From positions 1 to 27,910 of the IMG/VR virus record IMGVR_UViG_3300037070_002175: a DNA stretch of 27,910 bases. The stretch is one strand, 5' to 3'. A program made the translations under genes and the position numbers. Source of the stretch: a virus. Each line of letters begins with the position of its first letter. Positions within the stretch are counted from its first letter, which is position 1. The notes under the pieces are model-generated. The model did no database searches, was not told the DNA's origin, and was given only the letters and a program-made list of their open reading frames with translations. This document shows positions 4,818-13,456 of the stretch, in pieces.

Positions 4818-5098
4818 ACAACAAGGCCCCCGTTACCAGGACCACGAAGAAGACTGTCAACGCCGCACCCGAGCCTCAGGTGCTCACCGAGGAGGACTAC
4901 CAGATCGACCTCCCCCAGGTGATGCAGGCGGTGGGCGTGGACCCCAACACCGTCAAGGCCGAGTCCGCACACGTCGCGTTCCGCAACGGGGTAGCCATCC
5001 TCGAGTACACCGTCGTCAGAGCAGTACCTCCCCACATCCTCGGCCTCGCACTCATGCGGGGCGCACACAAAGGAGAAGCAGGTGAACAGCAAGGCTGA
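4814..5098 (+). CDS. Hypothetical protein, GTG start
   Basis: The product has 94 residues. GTG 4814 has AAGGAG five bases upstream and overlaps the TGA of the RHH gene (GTGA). The N-terminus is basic and disordered (VNNKAPVTRTTKKTV); the rest (LTEEDYQIDLPQVMQAVGVD, then a beta-rich HVAFRNGVAILEYTVV) looks like a small alpha/beta domain. It is co-transcribed with the RHH genes. No family is recognised. Confidence 0.7.
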   Translation: MNNKAPVTRTTKKTVNAAPEPQVLTEEDYQIDLPQVMQAVGVDPNTVKAESAHVAFRNGVAILEYTVVRAVPPHILGLALMRGAHKGEAGEQQG

Positions 5099-5234
5099 GG
5101 TCGTCGTCCACGGCCAGAGGGTCGGCGAGCACGTCCTCGTCGAGTGCTCCCTCTGCGGACCGGTCGGCATCCACAAGGCCCCCATGTACACCGCCATCGA
5201 GACCCACGCCCAAGAGCACAAGGAGGAACAGTGA
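5082..5234 (+). CDS. Small zinc-finger-like protein
   Basis: The product has 50 residues. GTG 5082 lies six bases after AAGGAG, and the frame overlaps the previous gene by 17 bases. The protein carries CSLC followed 17 residues later by HAQEH, a C-x2-C...H-x3-H pattern typical of a single zinc finger. It ends with a GTGA overlap into the next gene. It may bind DNA, RNA or a protein; the pattern alone cannot say which. Confidence 0.7.
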   Translation: MNSKAEVVVHGQRVGEHVLVECSLCGPVGIHKAPMYTAIETHAQEHKEEQ

Positions 5235-5425
5235 AGGTCACCGTCACCGAAGTAGCCATCACCGACGACGAAGGACGCGAGGTGCGAGCACGTCTCGAAC
5301 CCGGACCGGACGGCAAGGACCAGTGGCGCGTCATCCCGCCCCTCGGGTCAGGAAGGGACGCCGAACTCATCTGGGCCAAGACCGCGAAGGCCAGGGACAC
5401 CGAGGCGAAGAAGCTGATGAAGTGA
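5231..5425 (+). CDS. Hypothetical small protein
   Basis: The product has 64 residues, starting at GTG 5231 with AGGAGG upstream and a four-base overlap with the preceding stop. Beta-rich N-terminus (VKVTVTEVAITDDEGREVRA), then a Trp-containing middle and a Lys/Ala-rich helix at the C-terminus. It lies in a chain of overlapping small genes ahead of the terminase. No function is assigned. Confidence 0.65.
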   Translation: MKVTVTEVAITDDEGREVRARLEPGPDGKDQWRVIPPLGSGRDAELIWAKTAKARDTEAKKLMK

Positions 5426-5634
5426 AGCGCTTCCACCTGGAGCGCGAAGTCGATGTCTCCGGGATCAGCGGAGTAGGCACGGTCGCCCACGGCATCCAGT
5501 TCCCGGACGGCACCGTCGCCATCCGATGGTCCGCAGGCGATCACCACTCCACGGTGGTGTGGGACTCCATGTCCTCCGTCGTCGCCATCCACGGCCACAA
5601 CGGAGCCACCCGGATCGTGTGGTGGGACTCATGA
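5422..5634 (+). CDS. Hypothetical small beta-rich protein
   Basis: The product has 70 residues, starting at GTG 5422, which overlaps the previous TGA (GTGA). The sequence is almost entirely short beta strands with His, Gly and Trp (GIQFPDGTVAIRWSAGDHHS), suggesting a small barrel or sandwich. Its stop overlaps the ATG of the next membrane protein gene. No family is recognised. Confidence 0.65.
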   Translation: MKRFHLEREVDVSGISGVGTVAHGIQFPDGTVAIRWSAGDHHSTVVWDSMSSVVAIHGHNGATRIVWWDS

Positions 5635-5741
5635 GCGAACTGATCCTGCTCACCCTCTGCGTGCTCCTGGTCCTCGGCGGCATCGTCGGCCTCATCGCCC
5701 TCTCCCTCGCGCTGCGCGAGATGTTCGGGAGGGAAGGCTGA
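5631..5741 (+). CDS. 36-residue membrane protein
   Basis: The ATG at 5631 overlaps the previous stop (ATGA) and the stop overlaps the next ATG by one base (TGATG). The product has one long hydrophobic helix (LILLTLCVLLVLGGIVGLIA) and a short charged tail (LREMFGREG). It is a probable single-pass membrane peptide, one of several scattered through the early-type genes of this phage. Role unknown. Confidence 0.65.
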   Translation: MSELILLTLCVLLVLGGIVGLIALSLALREMFGREG

Positions 5742-6064
5742 TGGACGCCCGCAAGTTGTACTTCGAGGCCCAGACCGAAGCGGACTACCAGAAGAAGATC
5801 ACCGACTACTGCGACCTCCACGGACTCAAGTGGCACCACGAGACCGACAGCCGGAAGTCCAAGAAGGGCTGGCCCGACCTCGTGATAGCCGGCCACAAGG
5901 ACGTGATCTTCGTGGAGGTGAAGAAGGAGAAGGGCACCGTCACCCTCGACCAGAAGGAATGGCTCGAGAAACTCAAGTCCGCCGGAGCCACCACCTACAT
6001 CTGGCGACCCTCCGACTGGGTGGTGGCCGAGCGCATCCTCAAACGCCTCGCCCGGGATGCGTAG
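5741..6064 (+). CDS. VRR-NUC family nuclease
   Basis: The product has 107 residues. It matches the VRR-NUC pattern of the PD-(D/E)xK nuclease superfamily: an N-terminal helix with E13, then GWPDLVIA with catalytic Asp46, EVK with Glu59 and Lys61, and a conserved Gln71, followed by the family-typical helix and a WRPSDW end. Stand-alone phage members are short like this one and are thought to cut branched DNA, such as Holliday or replication junctions. Its place ten bases before the terminase genes suggests clearing branches before packaging, which is an inference. Confidence 0.85.
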   Translation: MDARKLYFEAQTEADYQKKITDYCDLHGLKWHHETDSRKSKKGWPDLVIAGHKDVIFVEVKKEKGTVTLDQKEWLEKLKSAGATTYIWRPSDWVVAERILKRLARDA

Positions 6065-6073
6065 TCTTCTGCC

Positions 6074-6634
6074 ATGGCGATCATCCAGGACTCCTCCCAC
6101 CCCACAGGCGTCACATCCACCGACAACGGAGGATCGAGCCTCGCCCGCGCACGCGCGAGGAAAGCATCAGCGGCCCTCGCCCTGCGGAAGAACAACGAGT
6201 CCTGGGAGGACATCGCCAGGGAACTCGGCTACCCCACACCACGAGCGGCGCTCATCGCGGTGGAGGGTGCGCTCGAAGCAGGGCTCGCCACCCCCGAGTC
6301 CCAGGACTTCATGCGCCAGATGGCCAGCGAGCAACTCCGCAGACTGCTCTACCCCACGATGAAGAAGGCCACCGACTCCGACGACCCCGACCAGTTGACA
6401 GCAGTCGGCAAGGCGAGGGAACTCGTCATGGACCACGCGAAGCTCAACGGGTACATGGCGCCCGCAGAACTCTCCATCTACAACCCTGCCGCCGGAGAGA
6501 TCGAACAGTTCGTCGCGGCCATCCTCCACGACCGCCAGCCCAGCACCCTGGAGGAAGCGGACATCTTCGAGTTGCACGAGGACGAGGACGGCACCTGGAC
6601 CACGGAGACCGAAGATGCCGTTCCGACTGAATGA
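6074..6634 (+). CDS. terS: Probable terminase small subunit
   Basis: The product has 186 residues. Residues 35-67 (RKNNESWEDIARELGYPTPR and on) resemble a helix-turn-helix of the type used by terminase small subunits to bind packaging sites. A helical middle (about 75-130) would suit ring formation, and the C-terminus is acidic. It precedes the large terminase with only small genes between. The role is to recognise the packaging site and hand DNA to the motor. Assignment rests on the HTH, size and position. Confidence 0.7.
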   Translation: MAIIQDSSHPTGVTSTDNGGSSLARARARKASAALALRKNNESWEDIARELGYPTPRAALIAVEGALEAGLATPESQDFMRQMASEQLRRLLYPTMKKATDSDDPDQLTAVGKARELVMDHAKLNGYMAPAELSIYNPAAGEIEQFVAAILHDRQPSTLEEADIFELHEDEDGTWTTETEDAVPTE

Positions 6635-6896
6635 CGAACGCGCCAAGATCCAGTGGGTCACCTACGCCGAGATGCCCCACCAGATCTACCAGGCCTGTCT
6701 CGCCAAGGGGACCGTCTCCAACACCCGCTACATCCAGGAAGCGGTCTGCAAGGCCCTTGCCGAAGACCTCGGCATCCCCTACACCTCGCTCCTGTCACGC
6801 CTCCCACCCAGCAAGGGGAACGCCGCCACCCTGTTCGACAAGGACCGCAAAGCCGCCGCCCGGGGAAGGCACCACACCCAAGAACAGGTGCGATAG
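6615..6896 (+). CDS. Hypothetical protein between terminase genes
   Basis: The product has 93 residues. The ATG at 6615 lies inside the end of the previous gene (20-base overlap). The protein is helical in its middle (YIQEAVCKALAEDLGIPYTS) with a basic C-terminus. Position between terminase subunits suggests a link to packaging, but no domain is recognised. Confidence 0.7.
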   Translation: MPFRLNDERAKIQWVTYAEMPHQIYQACLAKGTVSNTRYIQEAVCKALAEDLGIPYTSLLSRLPPSKGNAATLFDKDRKAAARGRHHTQEQVR

Positions 6897-6922
6897 GTGA
6901 AACACATGGGTACCCTGGAGAC

Positions 6923-7117
6923 ATGGCCAAGGTGCGGTACACCACCCGGTGCGCGAGATGCAGGAAGCGTCTGCCCTCCGGCGCCCAGGCCACCCACCTC
7001 CACGGCGGATGGTGGTGCGGCCCATGCCTGATAGCGCACAAGCCACAGTGCCGGACGTACGCGGAGCCGTCGACCGCTTCAAGCGGTGGAGGCCTGCTGC
7101 TCAGGAGCAGGCACTAG
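6923..7117 (+). CDS. Small zinc-ribbon protein overlapping the terL start
   Basis: The product has 64 residues, starting at ATG 6923 (CTGGAG upstream). It has CARC near residue 10 and CGPC near residue 33, a two-knuckle zinc ribbon, with GGWWC between. The last 22 codons are low-complexity (SSGGGLLLRSRH) and overlap the proposed terL start by 94 bases in another frame. The first 43 residues look truly coding. Either terL starts further downstream than I place it, or the overlap is real. Confidence 0.55.
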   Translation: MAKVRYTTRCARCRKRLPSGAQATHLHGGWWCGPCLIAHKPQCRTYAEPSTASSGGGLLLRSRH

Positions 7118-8613
7118 CAGCGGTCCGCGCCGCCGAACTCGCGGACTGGCACCCCTTCTACTGCACCAACACCAGGTGCAACGGCCAGCCCCACGTCTGG
7201 CCCGCCGACGAGAGGGAGTGCCCCAAGCCCTTCGGCCACGAGTGGCACCTCATCGAGGACACCTGGGCCTGCGCCGACCCCTTGGGACAGGACGACGAGC
7301 ACTTCTGCGGAGTGGTCGGCACCCTGCTGGACGACTGGGACTTCGGCCACGCCCGCACCGACCAGCGCCCACCGCCCTGGAAGAAGGACTGGCTCACCCT
7401 GTTCATGCGCGGAGGTAGAGGATCCGGCAAGACCAGGACAGGCTCCGAGATCACCAACCGCGTCACCAACCTCGTCCCCCGCATCACCCTCATCGGCCCC
7501 ACCGGACCCGACTTCCGCAACCTCATGATCGAGGGCGAGTCGGGGATCCTCGCCACCTCGCCCCCCGGCAAGCGTCCCCAGTGGGAACCCTCCAAGAAGC
7601 GACTCACCTGGCCCAACGGGTGCATCGCCGAAGGCTACTCAGCCGAGGAGCCCGACCGACTGCGAGGGCAGAACTCCTCGTTCATCTGGGCCGACGAGCC
7701 CGCCCACTGGGACCTCGTGCGGCAGTGCTGGGACAACATGTTGTTCGGTCTGCGGAAGGGCGACTACCCCAAGATCCTCGCCTCCTCCACACCCAAGCCC
7801 ACCGAGTGGGTCAAGGAGCAACTCAAGGATGACTTCACGATCGACCGCGTGGTCCCCACCTACGCCAACATGTCCAACCTGTCTCCCGTGTTCCGCCGCA
7901 TCATCATCGACCGGTTCGAGGGCACCCGCCTCGGGAAGCAGGAGCTGTACGGAGAGATCCTCGACGACGTGGAAGGCTCCATGTGGAAGTGGGAGATGCT
8001 CCGCTACACCAAGACCGAGGACGTGCCCGAACTCACCCGCATCGTCGTCGGCATCGACCCAGCCGGCACCGCCAACAAGAGGTCGGACGAGACCGGGCTC
8101 ATCATCGTCGGCATCGGCATCGACAAGAACTTCTACGTCCTGGCCGACCACACCGGCAAGTACTCCCCCGAGGGTTGGGGGTCTCTCGCCAACCAGCAGT
8201 ACGTCGAGTACCGCGCCGACGCCATCGTCCCCGAGGTCAACTTCGGGGAGGACATGGTGACCTTCGTCCTCGAGAACACGATCAACAACAAGGACCTGAT
8301 GCCCCGCATCATCGGCGCCAGGTCGAGGAGGGGTAAGAGCATCCGGGCCGAACCCATCGTCGCGCTCTACGAGAAGGGCAGGGTGTTCCACGTCGGGGAC
8401 GACAGGGGCTCCCTGGAGAAGCTGGACGACGAACTCTGCACCTGGGTGCCCGGAGAGGGCGCATCCCCCAACCGGGTCGACGCCCTGGTGCACGCCATGA
8501 CCGAGATCGGCAAGGTCGCCCTGCCTGCCGCGTTCGCGTTCCCCGGCGAACTCAAGGGTCAGGCGGCACTCCCCCTGCGCGGGCGTCCCCCGTTCGGGCG
8601 CACATATCCCTAG
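7024..8613 (+). CDS. terL: Terminase large subunit
   Basis: The product has 529 residues from ATG 7024. Residues 130-137 (GGRGSGKT) are the Walker A loop, 221-225 (IWADE) the Walker B segment with catalytic Glu225, and the C-terminal RNase H-like nuclease shows GIDPAGT with Asp345 and RVDALVHA with Asp486. This is the ATP-driven motor and cutter that fills the prohead through the portal. An N-terminal Cys-containing region (CTNTRC and on, about residues 42-100) precedes the ATPase and may bind zinc. The exact start is uncertain: in-frame starts also exist at 6949, 6958, 7009 and 7048, and the chosen one lacks a strong ribosome binding site. Confidence 0.92.
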   Translation: MPDSAQATVPDVRGAVDRFKRWRPAAQEQALAAVRAAELADWHPFYCTNTRCNGQPHVWPADERECPKPFGHEWHLIEDTWACADPLGQDDEHFCGVVGTLLDDWDFGHARTDQRPPPWKKDWLTLFMRGGRGSGKTRTGSEITNRVTNLVPRITLIGPTGPDFRNLMIEGESGILATSPPGKRPQWEPSKKRLTWPNGCIAEGYSAEEPDRLRGQNSSFIWADEPAHWDLVRQCWDNMLFGLRKGDYPKILASSTPKPTEWVKEQLKDDFTIDRVVPTYANMSNLSPVFRRIIIDRFEGTRLGKQELYGEILDDVEGSMWKWEMLRYTKTEDVPELTRIVVGIDPAGTANKRSDETGLIIVGIGIDKNFYVLADHTGKYSPEGWGSLANQQYVEYRADAIVPEVNFGEDMVTFVLENTINNKDLMPRIIGARSRRGKSIRAEPIVALYEKGRVFHVGDDRGSLEKLDDELCTWVPGEGASPNRVDALVHAMTEIGKVALPAAFAFPGELKGQAALPLRGRPPFGRTYP

Positions 8614-8640
8614 TCTGGTCCGCAACCACCAAGGAGCACC

Positions 8641-8952
8641 ATGTCAGAGTTCGCCTGGGTCGCCGCGTTCGTGTTCGCCATCGGCGCGACCGCTCGCATC
8701 ACGAGGCTGTTCACCTGGGACAAGTACCCGCCCATGGTGTGGCTGCGGATGAAGTGGGACGACCTCACCAACGACGGACCCTGGGCTCTGCTCATGCACT
8801 GCGGCTACTGCTTCGGCATGTGGGCAGGCGCCGTTGTCGTAGCATCGGGGTACCTGTCCGACTTCCACACCGCGTGGTGGCTGGTCTGCGGGTGGCTCAC
8901 GATCTCCTACTTCGGGGCGACATACATGGCACACGACGGAGATGACGACTGA
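8641..8952 (+). CDS. DUF1360-like membrane protein
   Basis: The product has 103 residues, with AAGGAG before ATG 8641. Three hydrophobic helices (about 4-22, 56-72, 78-97) and the motif CGYCFGMWAG resemble the DUF1360 family of small membrane proteins found in actinobacteria and their phages. An N-terminal RITRLFTWD segment faces the cytoplasm. It ends with a one-base overlap into the portal gene. What it does is unknown. Confidence 0.7.
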   Translation: MSEFAWVAAFVFAIGATARITRLFTWDKYPPMVWLRMKWDDLTNDGPWALLMHCGYCFGMWAGAVVVASGYLSDFHTAWWLVCGWLTISYFGATYMAHDGDDD

Positions 8953-10793
8953 TGGCGAAGCCCAAGCACGAGCCCCGCTCGAAGGAACTGGAGCCCGTCC
9001 CCGCTAGGACCGCCACCCAGTTGTTCGCCTCCCACTCCCTGGTCGCCTCCACCGCCCGGTACGCGGGCAACGTCGCCACCGTCTACTCCACGGTCAAGGA
9101 ATGGCAGCGCGAGGCCTACCGGCACTACGGCATCTGCGGAGAGGCCAGGTTCGCCGCCAACTACTTCGGCCACTCCATGTCGAGAGCCACCCTGTACGCC
9201 GCGCAGGACCTCAAGAAAGGCAGTGAGCCCCTCACCACCGGGACCGCAGCCGCCGCCCTCGACGACCTGTTCAACGGAGCGGACGGCCAGGCCCAGATGC
9301 TCACCGCCATGGGCAAGCACCTCACCATCGCCGGAGAGTGCTACCTCGTCGGGAGGACCGTCGATGTCACCGACTCCGACAACGAGGTCATCGGAGAGGA
9401 CGACATCTGGGAGGTCCTCTCCTGCCTGGAGGTGAAGAACAACGGTGGCAACTGGTCCATCAAGTCCGTCGACGAGGGCAAGCCCGACATCCTGCTCTCC
9501 GACGACGACGCCGTGATCCGCATCTGGCGACCCCACCCCGAGTACCGCCTCGAAGCCGACTCCCCGTTCCGGAGCCTGCTGCCGATCCTCCAAGAGATCG
9601 AGTGGCTCACCCTGCACATCTTCGCCCAGTGCTCCAGCCGTCTCGCCGGGGCAGGGCTCCTGTTCGTCACCCAGGGCATCGACTTCCCACCCCCCAAGGA
9701 CGACCAGGGACGGCCCGTCGAGTACGCCACCGCAGCCGAAGGCCTGATGGCCGCGATGACCGACTACATGATGTCCGCCATCCGCGACCCCGCCAACCCC
9801 GCCAGCCTCGTGCCCGGAACCGTCTCGGTTCCCGAGGAGGTCATGAAGTCCGGCAAGATCGCCGAACTCGTCCACTTCTGGACCGACCTCGACGCCGCCT
9901 CCCTGGAGATGCGCAACGCCGCCGTCCACCGGTTCGCCATCGGCATGGACATGAGCCCCGAGAAGATCGAGGGCAACAACTCCTCCACCGGGGGCGGGAA
10001 CACCAACGGCCCCAACCACTGGGGCATGTGGCAGACCACTGAGGAGACCATCACTCTCCACATCGAGCCCATGCTCGACCTCATCACCAACTCGCTCACC
10101 ATCGGCTACCTCCGCCCGCTCACCGGAGGCACCGAGGTGGTCCGCTACGAGACCTCCAAGCTTCGCCTCCGCCCCGACCGCTCCAAGGAGGCCATGGAAC
10201 TGTTCAACCTCGGACTCTTGAAGCCCGAGGTGGTCGTCAAGGAGAACGGGTTCGACCCCGAGAACGACATGCTCGACGACGACGACCGACAGACGTTCCT
10301 GCTGATGAAGATCGCCGGAGGATCGGCGACCCCCGATCAGGTGGGTGCAGCGCTCAAGGCCCTCGGAGTCGATCTCGGCCTACCTGTGGCGGTCCAGGGC
10401 CAGAGTCCCCGGGAGGCCAGGCCTGCACCCACCCTCGAAGACCACCCCGCGAGAGACATCCCCGAAGCGGCCAGTCTTCTCCTGCACGTCTGCGAGCCCC
10501 TCATCCTGCGCGGGCTCGAACGGGCAGGCAACCGGCTCCGGCAGACCCTCAAGGGCGGTGTCGAGATCGCACCCGGCACCAAGTCGTACGAGGTACACAC
10601 CGTCATCCAGGCCAACGGCACCCTCGGCGCTGTGACCACGGATGCGTTCGCCACCGCCGACATCTGTCTGAACGGGATCGTCGACCCCGCCAGGGTCCTG
10701 CCCCTCCTCGAAGGGCACCTGGTCGACCTCATCGCCAACCAGAAGCCCTACAGCAGAGAGGGCCTCGCCAAGGTGCTGGAGTCCGTCGCATGA
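8952..10793 (+). CDS. Portal protein
   Basis: The product has 613 residues. The N-terminal region has the actinophage portal pattern VKEWQREAYRHYGICGEARF, then NYFGHSMSRATLY. A wing domain follows (about 75-250), then a helical region with DMSPEKIEGNNSST, where a Gly/Ser/Asn loop suits the portal tunnel loop. The C-terminal 130 residues are helical with a beta-rich tail. Twelve copies form the ring at one capsid vertex through which TerL drives DNA. It lies directly downstream of terL and the membrane gene and overlaps the MuF/protease gene by four bases. Confidence 0.85.
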   Translation: MAKPKHEPRSKELEPVPARTATQLFASHSLVASTARYAGNVATVYSTVKEWQREAYRHYGICGEARFAANYFGHSMSRATLYAAQDLKKGSEPLTTGTAAAALDDLFNGADGQAQMLTAMGKHLTIAGECYLVGRTVDVTDSDNEVIGEDDIWEVLSCLEVKNNGGNWSIKSVDEGKPDILLSDDDAVIRIWRPHPEYRLEADSPFRSLLPILQEIEWLTLHIFAQCSSRLAGAGLLFVTQGIDFPPPKDDQGRPVEYATAAEGLMAAMTDYMMSAIRDPANPASLVPGTVSVPEEVMKSGKIAELVHFWTDLDAASLEMRNAAVHRFAIGMDMSPEKIEGNNSSTGGGNTNGPNHWGMWQTTEETITLHIEPMLDLITNSLTIGYLRPLTGGTEVVRYETSKLRLRPDRSKEAMELFNLGLLKPEVVVKENGFDPENDMLDDDDRQTFLLMKIAGGSATPDQVGAALKALGVDLGLPVAVQGQSPREARPAPTLEDHPARDIPEAASLLLHVCEPLILRGLERAGNRLRQTLKGGVEIAPGTKSYEVHTVIQANGTLGAVTTDAFATADICLNGIVDPARVLPLLEGHLVDLIANQKPYSREGLAKVLESVA

Positions 10794-13456
10794 TCGTCCT
10801 GGCGTTCGAGGAGTTCGCGGAGCACCGCCGCAAGCAGCAGGTCGACATCGAGAACAACCTCCGCCCCCTGGTCAGACGCGCCCTCGACGGCACCCTCAAC
10901 ACGGACGGGTACGGGGAACTCATCGACATGGTGCGGTCCATCTGGCGGGTCGTCCACACCCAGCAGGCCGGGTCCACCCGGGGCCACATCCCCGGCCAGT
11001 TCATCGACGAGATCCTCGACACCCTCCGGAAGACCGACCGGCCCAGCGGCAACAACACCACCATCAACCGGATCTCCACCTGGCTCGCCACCGCCATCCT
11101 CAGTCATGCCACCCTCACCGCAGCCGACGACGACCAGGACGACCTCCTCCTCGAGTGGGTCGACATGAACGACGACCACGTACGCCACGAGCACCACGTC
11201 GCCAACGGCCAGCGGGTGAAGCCCGGGGAGAAGTTCAAGGTCGGCGGACACGACATGCCCTACCCCGGCTACCCCGGCGTCCCCATCGAACTGTGGATCA
11301 ACTGCCGCTGCACCGTCAGGCCCATCCCCGCCGAGCAGTCGATCGCCGCCTCCGCGTTCATCATCACCCCCATCGAAGGAGACTTCGAGGCGTACTGCGT
11401 CCACGACGGCTGCCACGAGCGCGGCGAGTACTCCGTCTCATCCGACCACCCAGCCTGGTACGGGATCTTCTGTGCCGAGCACGCCCCCGAGCACGAGGAC
11501 AAGGCGCTGTTCAAGGACTACAGCCCCGAGCAGCGCAAGAAGGCCCACACCCTCCCGGACGGGTCCTACCCCATCGAGGACTGCGCGGACCTGGCGAACG
11601 CCATCCAGGCCATCGGACGCGCCAAGGACCCCGCCAAGGCCAAGGCCCACATCCGGTCCAGGAAGAACACGCTCGGCTGCCCCGACGTGCAGATTCCCGA
11701 GACCTGGGCCACCTACAGCACCGGCCCGGACTGGAACCACATCTACATCGGACCCGAGCGCATGACCACCACCGCAAGCGGCGGAATCATCAAGATCGAC
11801 ATCCCCACATGGTTCACTAACCAGCAGGAAACGCCTTCCGAAGGAGTCACCATGACCGACGAGACCACTCCCGAACTCGAGGAGACCGAGGTCGAAGCCA
11901 CTGACGAAGGTCCAGGCCTCATCCCCTGGCACGGTGTCATCACCGTCGAGGGCGTCACCTCCGGGGACGGCAGGAAGTTCGCCCTGGGCGCACTCCGCAC
12001 CCGGCCCCTCCCCCTCCCCATGACCCACCAGAAGATGTCCGGCGACGGACACAGCCAGGCAGCGGTGGTAGCGAGGATCGACCGCGCCGTCCGGGTCCCC
12101 GTCGACGGCTACAACGAGATCCGCGCCAACGGCGTCATGCTCGCCAACCCCGAGTCCGACTACGCCATCGGACTGATGGGCGAGTTCGGCAAGTTCGGGG
12201 TCTCCGTCGACGCCGACGACGCCACCATGGAGGTCGACGACGAGGCCGAGGAGATGGTGTTCACCGACGCCAGGCAGGCCGGCGCCTGCATCGTCCCCAT
12301 CCCCGCCTTCCACCAGGCCTACGTCCAGCTCGGCGAAGCGCCCGAGGACTTCTGGGACGGCGGCAAGGACCTGGAGACCGTGCACGGCGAACCCGACCAG
12401 GCCCTCGTCGCAGCCGACGCGCCCGTGGACGTGTTCGTCGACATCGCTCCCGGGAAGACCGAGGACGGACCCGGCTGGCTCACCCACCCCGTCGACACCG
12501 ACCGTCTCCGGGACTACTGGGTGCGTGGACCGGGTGCCGCCAAGATCGGCTGGGGCACACCCGGCGACTTCAACCGGTGCCGCCTCAACGTGGCCGAGTA
12601 CGTGAAGCCCCAGTACATCAACGGCTACTGCGCCAACCGGCACTACGACGCCCTCGGCATCTGGCCCGGACCTGACGCCCACGCTGCGGACACCCTGGAA
12701 CTGACGGACCGCACCCCCGCCCAGGTCCTCACCGTGACCGCAGCCGGGGAGTACGCCACCAAGGCACCGCACGAGTGGTTCGAGATGGAGGAGCCCGACC
12801 ACGTCCAGCCCCTCACCATCACCGAGGACGGACAGGTCTACGGCCACGTCGCGGACTGGAAGACCTGCCACGCCAACTCAGCTGCCTACGGCGAATGCTT
12901 CCTGGCACCCAGGTCCCCCAGCGGGTACGCCCACTTCCTGCTCGGGGAGGTCCTCACCGACAAGGGTCCGCTGCCCATCGGGCGTCTCACGGTCGGAGCC
13001 GGCCACGCCAACGGACGGCTCGGCCTGCGCCCCGCCACCGAGCACTACGACAACGCCAGCACCGTCTACGCGGCAGTGTCCTGCAAGGACGGCGAGCACG
13101 GCATCTGGGTGTGCGGCTGGGTCCCCCCCGGCACACCCGAGGACCTGGTGATCGCAGCCCGCGCCTGCCCGCCCTCCGGCGACTGGCGCAAGACCCCACA
13201 GGGGCTCGACATGATCGCGGCCCACTCCGTGGTCGCACCCGGCTACGCCATCCCCAGGGTCGCCGCCTCCATGCACGACGGGGAAGTCATCTCCCTCGTC
13301 GCCGCAGGAGCGGTCGAGGTGGAGCCCGAGGAGCACGCCGCGCCGGTCGACGTGGACGCTCTCGCTGACGCGGTGGTCGCCAAGATCGCCCAGGCCCAGG
13401 AACGCAAGGAGGGGTTCGAGGCCCTTCGTGCCCGCTACTCGGAGGAGGCAGTCTGA
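10790..13456 (+). CDS. MuF-like and capsid maturation protease fusion
   Basis: The 888-residue multidomain protein includes: residues 123-177, MuF-like minor head core (EWVDMNDDHVRHEHHVANGQ to ELWINCRC); 240-306, a DUF6582-like segment (KKAHTLPDGSYPIEDCADLA); 376-515, prohead protease-like (ALRTRPLPLPMTHQ, GHSQAAVVARIDRAV); 561-625, a domain with WLTHP and KIGWGTPGDFNRC; 684-823, a conserved C-terminal region (YGHVADWKTCH, EHYDN, SGDWR); then a coiled-coil tail. MuF proteins sit near the portal inside the capsid; the protease trims scaffold and capsid proteins during maturation. An internal SD and ATG at 11852 fall exactly between the MuF and protease parts. Confidence 0.8.
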   Translation: MIVLAFEEFAEHRRKQQVDIENNLRPLVRRALDGTLNTDGYGELIDMVRSIWRVVHTQQAGSTRGHIPGQFIDEILDTLRKTDRPSGNNTTINRISTWLATAILSHATLTAADDDQDDLLLEWVDMNDDHVRHEHHVANGQRVKPGEKFKVGGHDMPYPGYPGVPIELWINCRCTVRPIPAEQSIAASAFIITPIEGDFEAYCVHDGCHERGEYSVSSDHPAWYGIFCAEHAPEHEDKALFKDYSPEQRKKAHTLPDGSYPIEDCADLANAIQAIGRAKDPAKAKAHIRSRKNTLGCPDVQIPETWATYSTGPDWNHIYIGPERMTTTASGGIIKIDIPTWFTNQQETPSEGVTMTDETTPELEETEVEATDEGPGLIPWHGVITVEGVTSGDGRKFALGALRTRPLPLPMTHQKMSGDGHSQAAVVARIDRAVRVPVDGYNEIRANGVMLANPESDYAIGLMGEFGKFGVSVDADDATMEVDDEAEEMVFTDARQAGACIVPIPAFHQAYVQLGEAPEDFWDGGKDLETVHGEPDQALVAADAPVDVFVDIAPGKTEDGPGWLTHPVDTDRLRDYWVRGPGAAKIGWGTPGDFNRCRLNVAEYVKPQYINGYCANRHYDALGIWPGPDAHAADTLELTDRTPAQVLTVTAAGEYATKAPHEWFEMEEPDHVQPLTITEDGQVYGHVADWKTCHANSAAYGECFLAPRSPSGYAHFLLGEVLTDKGPLPIGRLTVGAGHANGRLGLRPATEHYDNASTVYAAVSCKDGEHGIWVCGWVPPGTPEDLVIAARACPPSGDWRKTPQGLDMIAAHSVVAPGYAIPRVAASMHDGEVISLVAAGAVEVEPEEHAAPVDVDALADAVVAKIAQAQERKEGFEALRARYSEEAV
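11841..11854 (+). promoter_or_regulatory. Internal Shine-Dalgarno and in-frame ATG for protease part
   Basis: AAGGAG (11841-11846), a five-base spacer and ATG (11852-11854) lie in frame inside the fusion gene, at codon 355. Initiation here would give a 534-residue product (11852-13456) containing protease and C-terminal domains without MuF. It is as good a start signal as any in the head operon. Confidence 0.65.

Noticed and set aside
8907-10061. Long minus-strand frame opposite the portal gene
   Set aside because: It is the mirror of a high-GC coding frame; the product is Gly/Val/Asp-rich with no domain, and there is no promoter or ribosome binding site.
11438-12871. Long minus-strand frame opposite the MuF/protease gene
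   Set aside because: Same reason: the opposite strand has recognisable domains, while this product is a low-complexity shadow.
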